From NCBI GenBank assembly GCA_015039365.1, contig WION01000723.1:1-22735 (forward strand): 22,735 nucleotides of DNA, written 5' to 3'. Both the position numbers and the translations under genes were made by a program. The DNA is from Amanita rubescens. Lineage: Eukaryota > Basidiomycota > Agaricomycetes > Agaricales > Amanitaceae. Positions 16,762 through 22,735 of this stretch are shown one piece after another; position 1 is the stretch's first letter; every line of letters starts with the position of its first letter. The notes under the pieces were generated by a model. That model saw only the letters and a list, made by a program, of their open reading frames with translations, made no database searches and was not told the origin of the DNA.

Positions 16762-17844
16762 CAGCAGCTATCCTGGACTGACTTGATTTATTTAAGAACT
16801 CCTGAACTCAATTCCCCGCCCACTGGATGTCCTTATACCGTCGGTACTACTCTCACGCTCCAGTCTCTTTCGCATTCGGGATCTTCCTCTCCTACGAAAA
16901 TATTTACAGTCAATATCGAGAACGCGTACATACCGTTCACTCAAAGCCAAGTCTTAAAAGTCAAATTGAATAACTTGACTCCTGGCGATCCAGAGTACGC
17001 AGTTCTAAAACTCTTTGATCGCCGTTTCTTTGAGCGCCCTTCGCATCCGTGGGATCAATCAAAAGAGGATGCACTCCTTCAGTTTCTAGCCGATGTCGGA
17101 ACCGGAGAGCGCAAAGACGACTACGATGGAAAGGACTCGGACGATTATGAGGATTGGGATTGGGAGAGGAAGTACAGAGTTGTGAATCAAGAACTGTTTC
17201 AAAACGAGGCAACCGTCTACGAACATCTCCGCTCTCTTCATGGCTCCGTCATTCCGCGATGCTATGCGTTGGTCCATGTCCAGAATGCCACTCTTGTTCC
17301 TGGATTCCTTGGTGAGGTTCCGGGCCTATTACTAGAATATATCGAAGGACACACAATGGATGAACTCGAAGTTGGGATCAACATCTCCCAGGATGACGCA
17401 CATCAAGCAGGCTCACAAGCATTTGATATCATGCACCGTCTCCGCGAACACAATGTCATCCACTTTGACCTTCGTCTTGCCAACTTTATTGTGAGCATCA
17501 CGCGCCCATTACGTGTGGCCGTCATAGATTTTGCTCTTTCGCGGATCCGTGATGAGGACGAGACGGACGAAGAGTGGCAGGAGGAAGTGCGTTTGGAGGA
17601 TGAGCTGCATGGAATGCGACTGATGCTACACCGGAACCGGTTCCGCGACAGAACCCCCCCACCACCGGCAGAGGGTTTCGCAGGTTACATGAACTTTAAC
17701 AGGATCATTGAAAAAGAGAGACCGGACTGGCGTAGCAGGCATTACGAACCAATTTTCAGGGAAGGGGGGCATTTGGAAATGATCGACGATGGGAAGGGTG
17801 GTAACAAGGAGTATCATCATGCAGCGTGGAAGCTGAAGGCTTGA
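16699..17844 (+). CDS. Protein-kinase-like protein, degenerate (DFA motif)
   Basis: One open frame of 381 codons, of which the first 30-40 are doubtful: 16699 is a TTG, no in-frame ATG precedes the conserved part, and the 5' end overlaps the F-box gene on the other strand. The true start is probably in an upstream exon; CTGAC at 16776-16780 followed by TTTAAG ending at 16796 could be an intron end. Kinase landmarks, numbered from 16699: AVLKLF with the ATP-binding Lys at 104, helix C acid in NEATVYEHL, hinge LLLEYIEG, catalytic loop HFDLRLAN with Asp257 and Asn262, and IDFAL (277-281) where DFG has become DFA. A very acidic insert (about 138-156) separates the Lys from helix C. This matches a common fungal kinase-like family of unknown substrate. 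Metal-binding Asp277 is kept, so activity is possible but unproven. Confidence 0.7.
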   Translation: MELCSRIGFSRWLLGSRTIFHQQLSWTDLIYLRTPELNSPPTGCPYTVGTTLTLQSLSHSGSSSPTKIFTVNIENAYIPFTQSQVLKVKLNNLTPGDPEYAVLKLFDRRFFERPSHPWDQSKEDALLQFLADVGTGERKDDYDGKDSDDYEDWDWERKYRVVNQELFQNEATVYEHLRSLHGSVIPRCYALVHVQNATLVPGFLGEVPGLLLEYIEGHTMDELEVGINISQDDAHQAGSQAFDIMHRLREHNVIHFDLRLANFIVSITRPLRVAVIDFALSRIRDEDETDEEWQEEVRLEDELHGMRLMLHRNRFRDRTPPPPAEGFAGYMNFNRIIEKERPDWRSRHYEPIFREGGHLEMIDDGKGGNKEYHHAAWKLKA

Positions 17845-18228
17845 TATTGTGCGTGTCTTTCTCTAGCTGGACATTCACCCAACCTGACTGACAAATTCAC
17901 AGTGTAATCCATTTGCGCCGTATTTTCAACTTACACACATTGATGAACAAACGATCTACGACGGCAACGAACCTTGAATACCATATAGCTGCCTTGAAAA
18001 AAGTAATCCCCACTAGAGTGCAACGGGATGTTCCGACGCTGCATCTTGTTATAGATAGCCTTTCGTCGACCTGAAATAGCTTCATCCTCACATTATCTCC
18101 ATCCTGTCAGTCACCAGAAATGGAGGCATTATCAATGAGTGATCAAAGATCCTTACTATCCCCGACTCTGCAGTGTACAACCACCTGAACCCAGATCATT
18201 TCATTGAATCAAACTCCAGAATTGCATA
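17845..18228. other. Intergenic, nothing recognised
   Basis: Gap of 384 bp between the kinase-like gene and the small gene at 18229. A minus-strand frame at 17897-18091 has no motif. The right end presumably holds the promoter of the small gene, but no clear TATA box was found. Confidence 0.4.
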
Positions 18229-18658
18229 ATGGGAAAGGTATGTACTCCTTAGCCATCTCTCCAGTTGCAACTCACCGGACCCTCCATCCTTTAGAAGGAA
18301 GACATGGCCCTCATTCGCACCTATTATGCTGCCATCAAATCCATCGACAACCCTGAAACTGGCTGGGATCCTGTCGGCTCATGGAACAAGATCCACGGTG
18401 ACGGAAAGTCTTCTACAAATGTCTTGCGCATGCAAGGTCAGCTTGGCGGTGATGGTGTCCACAGGGTCCGTATTGTCAGCGGTGGGGGAAAGAACCTTGT
18501 GGTCTGGCTGGAGGGTGCTGTTGCCGCCCCTTTTGGTGAGGCCCAGATCAGAGCCACAATTCTGGCCGCATTCCAGGTAACGCTTTTTCATTTGAAACAG
18601 TCTAGTTTCTGAGCCTATTCATTCTATGTTGCAGGATAAATACGGTCAACCATTGTAG
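18229..18658 (+). CDS. Small conserved-looking protein of unknown function
   Basis: Three exons, 18229-18237, 18295-18576 and 18635-18658, joined by introns of 57 and 58 nt (GTATGT/TTAG and GTAACG/GCAG), encode 104 aa. All junctions are phase 0. The first exon codes only for Met-Gly-Lys, and the last for DKYGQPL. The protein begins MGKKEDMALIRTYYAAIKS, has no signal peptide or membrane helix, and contains a regular alternation of hydrophobic residues (HRVRIVSGGGKNLVVWLEG) suggestive of a small beta-rich cytosolic fold. An internal ATG at 18304 could start a 99-residue form without the first exon. I do not recognise the family and propose no function. Clean splice sites, good reading-frame continuity and GC-rich third positions support a real gene. 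Confidence 0.7.
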
Positions 18659-19195
18659 TTACCGGGTTACAAGCTTATACTAGTTGTGTTGTAATAATTC
18701 CGAGGCTATGACTTATGGTATCGGACAAGAGAAGTTGCCAGTGCATGCGCGCGGCTGCGAATCATTACGATCTTCGAAAGCGGGCCACTTCGGGCCTACT
18801 AGCGCTCCCTCGCAGCCTACTCTTACTATTAGTCTCTTTTGTGACTATCTGAGTCGACTATTTGCTCCCTGCCCGCAACCCTCATACGTTGCGGGACCTG
18901 CGGGACTTGTGCCGCGCTCCGAAATCTTTATGATGTAGCCACGGAGGCATAGGGATTCCCTATGCCTCCGTGCCTACACGCCAAGTGTTGGTATGCCCGT
19001 TCGTTCCTCTCGCGGTCACCTGTTCCGTGTCAACGTCGAGTATGCTGTGCTGCTTGGGGAAGACGGGGGAAATACATCGTTGCGGGTACCATCAGTTCGT
19101 CGCTATAGTTTATATGTGAGGCAGCGACTCCTGCATCATGCAACATATACTAGACTTAATACGTATTACAATCGTTACAATCATTCTTATTGGTA
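18659..19195. other. Intergenic region with two inverted repeats
   Basis: No gene is supported. The region holds two hairpin-forming sequences: CCCGCAAC/GTTGCGGG at 18872-18879 and 18888-18895, and the long palindrome at 18935-18977 (separate entry). It lies between the small gene and the 3' end of the Crinkler-like gene, so the hairpins could act in 3' ends or be traces of a small inverted-repeat element. Confidence 0.5.
18935..18977. repeat. Near-perfect 43-nt palindrome
   Basis: The core 18940-18972 is a perfect inverted repeat of 16 bp on each side (CACGGAGGCATAGGGA and its complement) around a single T at 18956. Beyond one C/C mismatch, GTAG (18935-18938) pairs with CTAC (18974-18977). 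It could extrude as a cruciform or form a very stable RNA hairpin. Confidence 0.85.
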
Positions 19196-20172
19196 TTATG
19201 ACTGCGTTGCATTTAACGTTTCCGTTTGTGCATAGAACGTGAACAGTTCTTCTTCTGATAATGTAACAACGTATTGAGCTGTCTTCTCATACCAATGGTC
19301 CACTTTCGCTTTGCCAGTGATTTCCTGCACTCCAAAAGTCTTCCCCAAAGCGGGCGGGACAACAAAAAGAATAATCATCTTGTTATCCTTTGCTGGTCGA
19401 AGACCTTTCAGGTCAGGGTCTTGAGGCTTGAGTGCCCTTTGAACCTTCTCCAAACCTTTGATATTTATATCATGGTCGGCAGCATTAGTCACTTGCAAAG
19501 CGATAAGACGTGAGAAGTCAGGATGGGAAATTCCGGGGAGGTACAGGAAAGAATCAAAGGATAGAAAGACGGGAGATTGTGGGCGGAGGTACCATGATGT
19601 ATTACTCTGGACGGACGAGGCTAAGTGGTCTGAGAAACGGTTGTCTTCGAAATCGAGGTGATTTGTACCGGAAGTGAAGTGAATTTATCAAGGGACTTGA
19701 TAGTGAAGGTCCGAGAAATTTCCAGGTATCGGTGAAGATAAATTTCAAAAATCCGTCCGCGGAGCCTAGCAGATTCGGGGGACCCTTTAATGGTACAGTA
19801 GAACTTGTATGCGTCACCCATGCTTTTTTTGCGCAGCTCGTTTAACATCTCCGATAAAGCCCAGGCCGAAACCGGCTCTACGACACGGCTTTCCCAAAAC
19901 CGATTCTCGGACGACTTCGGGCGCACTTGGAATGCACGATGTATTATTTTGTCGCTATCCTGCGTGTGTAAGACAATAACAAACAAGTCCTGGATCTCTT
20001 GAATCGCATCCCTGATCAGCGTTTTGCCTTGATCAACTTCATCAGGAGATACTGCTGCTAGGAAACATGGACGAGGTATGTTCCCGCAAATATAGGAAAC
20101 TTCCTGAAGTCGTTTGAGAGTGACGTCGGTCATTTGCAGGAACAACCTATAAACTGTAAGCAGGCGAATCAA
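19196..20172 (-). pseudogene. Crinkler/RHS-like protein, C-terminal part, frameshifted
   Basis: Two open segments belong together. The first (20172-19621) contains CGNIPRPCFLAAVSP, a helical middle part and RGRIFEIYLHRYL. The second (reading through 19660 to 19196) contains FLSFDSFLYLPGISHPDF, LQVTNAADHDINIKGLEKV and IILFVVPP. The layout, an ATPase-type remnant, then RGxxFE, then a nuclease-like second half with FVVPP, is what I associate with Crinkler/RHS-like gene families expanded in basidiomycetes; this is from memory and not checked. The frames meet near 19684-19687 (a run of A in element sense), explained by one missing base. At the 5' side an exon MEPWSRKEFVVASF (20229-20188) with a GTATGT donor fits the family, but phases do not match and an in-frame stop precedes it, so the N-terminal P-loop part is missing or out of reach. 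Probably a broken family member. Confidence 0.5.
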
Positions 20173-20417
20173 TCAAGCGGAACATACGAACGATGCGACA
20201 ACAAATTCTTTTCGCGACCATGGCTCCATCCGAATTGTTTAAGCCAGCTTTGGTCTTTCCTGCTTCTTGGCGAAGAGGTTAACAGTATGCGATGTCTGGA
20301 ATTATTCAGGAGGTACTTGCTGGGTTCACAGCAAGGACGGCATTTCGCAGACCGGTACTAGGCCGACGGATCTGGGCCATGTCGGGTAAGGGTGAAGTAG
20401 GGTCGGGCGACGGGTAT

Positions 20418-20530
20418 GAGTCGAGGAGTGGAAAGATGCAGTCTTTGAGGCTGCCAAGGGTGGTAAGAGGCGCCGAACGTAGTCTCATGTAACATGTAAC
20501 GTTGGCATCGTGTGAATATCCATCACTCAG
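20418..20530 (+). pseudogene. Duplicated 3' fragment of the SWC5 gene
   Basis: Bases 20418-20482 match 6560-6624, the last 65 bases of SWC5, at 58 of 65 positions by eye, and the frame is kept up to a stop (VEEWKDAVFEAAKGGKRRRT). After it, GCATCGTGTGAA at 20505-20516 matches 6698-6709 in the SWC5 3' flank, so the copied piece included non-coding DNA and has since lost some bases. Nothing upstream of 20410 matches SWC5, so it cannot code for a working protein. Confidence 0.8.
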
Positions 20531-20829
20531 ATGCAGGCCTCAGCGCTTCAGTCACAGTATGTTACCGTTCGTAATTTCAAGAGCAACACTTTGTCCAGTC
20601 AGTGGTAAATTTTACGAGGCGCTGATGTTCCACTGATGAGTTCTGGCAGTATGGCCTTATTGACTGGGAAGAGTTTTATGAATGTCTGGGCACGGTTATT
20701 TCCGCCGAGGGTGACTGGGCTTCGAGTACGACGAAAACACGCAAGCTTTCTCAGGTTAGACTTCGCATCCACCCCTATTCCATCTTCACTCTGATCGGCG
20801 CTGGTTTCTGTTGACGACGCACCGCTTCT
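20531..20829. other. Intergenic, with remnant of the MNT repeat unit
   Basis: No gene is supported. Bases 20767-20789 repeat, with one mismatch, the stretch at 21133-21155 inside the nucleotidyltransferase gene, showing that the duplicated unit once extended past the present stop codon. Confidence 0.5.
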
Positions 20830-21447
20830 CTAAGTTCCAGACTCGTCACAGCGAAGGCTAATAGGCACCCAGTATTTCTTAATCTTCTCCACAAAGTCAT
20901 CAGGTGGGCACACCGAGAGATCAATCTTCTTATCCAATACATGCTCTAGGTCCTCAAGCACCCCGCCGATGTCTATGAGCTTGTCCCAGCGGAGATCAGG
21001 AAGAAAGATAGCGATGTCGACGTCGCTTTTTGAGCGAGCAGTGCCTTTGGCGTAAGAACAAAAGAGGTAGGCGGATGTGATAGATGGATAAGCTTTAATA
21101 ACAGATGAAGCCATGGGGAAACGAGGCTCTGTATCCACCCCGATTCCATCTTCACACTCGGCGTCTAGGCTAATCGGCACCCAGTAGTCCTCTACAAAAT
21201 CATCAGGGAGGCACACCGATAGATCTACATGCCTATCAAATGCACGCTCTAGATCCATAAGCACCCCGCCGATGTCTATGAGCTTGTCCTGGTGGAGATC
21301 AGGAAGAAAAAGAGCGATTTCGACGTCGCTGTTTGGGCGAGCAGTGCCTTTGGCGTAGGAACCGAAAATGTAAGCTGATGTGATGGATTGATAGGTTTTA
21401 ATGATAGATGAGGCTATGGAGAGGACGTCGGACTGGGAGAGGACCAT
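20830..21447 (-). CDS. Two fused MNT-type minimal nucleotidyltransferase domains
   Basis: 205 aa made of two copies of a small pol-beta-fold nucleotidyltransferase. Copy 1 (about residues 8-95) reads YIFGSYAKGTARPNSDVEI, with HVDLSV supplying the third acid at Asp75. Copy 2 (about 111-200) reads YLFCSYAKGTARSKSDVDI, with KIDLSV at Asp176. The family signature is GSx(9-10)DxD plus a later Asp. Copy 1 keeps Gly-Ser but has Glu43 for the second Asp; copy 2 keeps both Asp (142, 144) but has Cys130 for the Gly. The DNA copies lie exactly 303 bp apart, with a 31-base identical stretch (20956-20986 and 21259-21289), so the duplication is fairly recent. MNT proteins are mainly prokaryotic, often antitoxins that AMPylate HEPN RNases. 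No intron is needed and no HEPN partner is seen nearby. Horizontal origin is inference. Confidence 0.85.
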   Translation of the reverse strand: MVLSQSDVLSIASSIIKTYQSITSAYIFGSYAKGTARPNSDVEIALFLPDLHQDKLIDIGGVLMDLERAFDRHVDLSVCLPDDFVEDYWVPISLDAECEDGIGVDTEPRFPMASSVIKAYPSITSAYLFCSYAKGTARSKSDVDIAIFLPDLRWDKLIDIGGVLEDLEHVLDKKIDLSVCPPDDFVEKIKKYWVPISLRCDESGT

Positions 21448-22120
21448 GTCATTGCTCTACTGACGTATTGTGACTCGTGACTCGTGACAGGTGGTTCACT
21501 TGTTACATTTGTCGATCCCCGGACATGCAACTTCAATATCAATCTTGAAACACATCCTACGGTAAACGCGAAAGGAGGAATGCGCTACAATGATTGTCTG
21601 AAGCTGGAGTTGTCTACCATAATGAAACAGGTGGCTCATATTTAGAACAATTACGATACTCGATATACAATTGATCATTTGGTTTGTAGCTTAGGTCAAC
21701 ACAGGAAACACAACAACACCTCTTGGATTCCGGTTCGTGAAAATATGCTATGGCCGTCGCGGGGGATAAACAATCCTAAAGTTTAAACGGTTTGAATTCG
21801 GCGTCACGCGACGCATGCCCTGTCGCAATACTTTTCCGTGCGCCCTCAAGAGTGCGCCCTTTCAGTCTCCGGACACTTGCCGGGTAGGGAAATGTCTCGA
21901 TCGCTACCGAATCCCCAAGCTGTCCGGCACCGCCGACTTTCCCCTTTCAGTCCCCGGACCCTCGCCCTGTAGGGAAATGTCTCAATCGCTACCGGATCCC
22001 CAAGTTTGACTGGAATTCCGGCACCGCAGACCTTCCAATGTCTTGACCACTACCAAGTGGGTTTGACTGGAATTCGATATCTCTGTTTAACGATCAGTTT
22101 CTGTGGGAAATAGACTGGAG
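21448..22120. other. Intergenic with degenerate tandem repeats
   Basis: No gene is supported. The left part is presumably the promoter of the nucleotidyltransferase gene; a short TGACTCG triple repeat lies at about 21470-21488 in its upstream region. The right part holds the tandem repeat at 21857-22075. Confidence 0.5.
21857..22075. repeat. Degenerate tandem repeat, about 85-bp unit, 2.5 copies
   Basis: CCCTTTCAGT at 21857 recurs at 21942, and both are followed by GTAGGGAAATGTCT, TCGCTACCG and ATCCCCAAG blocks in the same order. A third, more diverged copy keeps AATGTCTTGACCACTACCAAG (22037-22057). GTTTGACTGGAATTC occurs at 22004-22018 and 22061-22075. The unit is not recognised as a known element. 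Confidence 0.75.
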
Positions 22121-22684
22121 CTAAGAGAGAACGCACGGAGAGCTTTCCATCCACTGCTGCACTTTCACTCGACCAGCCTCCTTCGCACGCAACTCTTCTG
22201 CCTCCTCTCGCCTCTGTCTTTCTGCGGCCATGAATTCAGGAGTGGTTCCCTTGATTAACATGGAGAGCGCAAAGACGTTGTCCATCGCACGAAGCATTCC
22301 ATCTGACATTTTCGTGCTGTGATTTCTCCCTCTCGGTTGTCTATTGGGTGTATAATCGTCGTCCGGATCATCAGGTTCTGAAGAACTATAGCCGTCACTT
22401 GAGTACGGAGAGGCTGCTGGTATAGGTATAGATTTATAGCGGTCGGCAAAACGTTGCTGCATCACTTTGTTGATGTCCTGTCCAGTGCCCCAGCGTTGAT
22501 AGGCAGCAACACCATACATGTAATCAAGGGCGACAGTGGATGGTGGCGATATGCCCGTACCGGTCATGCACGCGTCACGTTGCGGCATCGGATTGTGGCT
22601 AAGGTCTGGTTCCAAATGATGCAATGTGATGCGACTGGATGGCATTGGACCTGCCTCAACCCTAGGGATGTCGGCGGGGTCCAA
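22121..22684 (-). CDS. Hypothetical protein, 5' end unresolved
   Basis: Open for 187 codons. The first codon in frame is TTG at 22684, preceded by an in-frame TAG that is also a good acceptor (CTCTAG at 22705-22700), so the true start is probably in an exon upstream or outside the window. The first internal Met is MPSSRITLHHLEP. The protein has a Ser/Asp/Glu-rich low-complexity middle (YSSDGYSSSEPDDPDDDYT), a short conserved-looking block (DYMYGVAAYQRWGTGQD) and a charged helical C-terminal stretch (AAERQRREEAEELRAKEAGR) likely to form a coiled coil. No membrane segment and no known domain were recognised. Similar proteins are common as transposon-associated hypothetical ORFs in basidiomycetes, but I cannot assign it. 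Confidence 0.45.
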   Translation of the reverse strand: MDPADIPRVEAGPMPSSRITLHHLEPDLSHNPMPQRDACMTGTGISPPSTVALDYMYGVAAYQRWGTGQDINKVMQQRFADRYKSIPIPAASPYSSDGYSSSEPDDPDDDYTPNRQPRGRNHSTKMSDGMLRAMDNVFALSMLIKGTTPEFMAAERQRREEAEELRAKEAGRVKVQQWMESSPCVLS

Positions 22685-22735
22685 AGCAAAGTTGGGCGTC
22701 TAGAGATCACCAGATTCAGTAATTTTCGGACTTAT

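Noticed and set aside
20188..20229. First exon MEPWSRKEFVVASF of the Crinkler-like gene
   Set aside because: The donor is good, but neither nearby acceptor restores the frame of the next segment, so it is mentioned and not annotated as an exon.

Overview
The window looks like nuclear DNA of a basidiomycete fungus, most likely an Agaricomycete. Genes are intron-rich with short introns (about 46-62 nt, GT..AG). The content fits as well: a GH18 chitinase, an F-box/LRR protein, a degenerate fungal kinase-like protein, a Crinkler/RHS-like gene and a chromodomain-bearing Ty3/gypsy retrotransposon. No species-level marker was recognised.

Layout. 1-992: no gene recognised. 993-2028 (-): SRP19/Sec65 with two apparent frameshifts. 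It shares a 111-bp divergent promoter with 2140-2769 (+), a small type I membrane protein resembling JTB; both proteins belong to the ER/secretory system. 2770-3773: about 1 kb with no supported gene. 3774-5522 (+): secreted GH18 chitinase, nine exons, 441 aa. 5702-6624 (+): SWC5/BCNT subunit of the SWR1 remodeller, four exons, 247 aa. 7205-7503 (+): a weak candidate gene ending at the retrotransposon insertion point.

7521-14103 (-) is a complete LTR retrotransposon of 6583 bp. It has two 324-bp LTRs that I read as identical, a 5-bp target duplication AGAAG, and intact gag and pol ORFs ending in a chromodomain. The sequence suggests how it works. A TATA box in the LTR places the transcript start at a 12-nt sequence that is the exact complement of the primer-binding site (Tf1/sushi-style self-priming). 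Gag and Pol are in different frames, joined by a GGGTTTT slippery heptamer, a 5-nt spacer and a perfect 12-bp hairpin (a textbook -1 frameshift signal). The upstream LTR carries three Gcn4/AP-1-type sites.

14109-15382: no supported gene. 15383-16761 (-): F-box/LRR gene with two apparent frameshifts. About 16699-17844 (+): kinase-like protein with a DFA motif. 18229-18658 (+): small three-exon gene of unknown function. 18935-18977: near-perfect 43-nt palindrome. 19196-20172 (-): decayed Crinkler/RHS-like gene. 20418-20530 (+): duplicated fragment of the 3' end of SWC5. 20830-21447 (-): a protein made of two fused MNT-type (minimal nucleotidyltransferase) domains, a family best known from prokaryotic HEPN/MNT toxin-antitoxin pairs. 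21857-22075: decayed about 85-bp tandem repeats. 22121-22684 (-): hypothetical protein fragment.

The left part (993-6624) reads as conserved housekeeping DNA. From about 7.2 kb onward it is accessory DNA rich in transposon sequence, broken gene-family members, duplicated fragments and a possibly transferred gene. All splice models and family assignments were made by reading the sequence; no database search was run.
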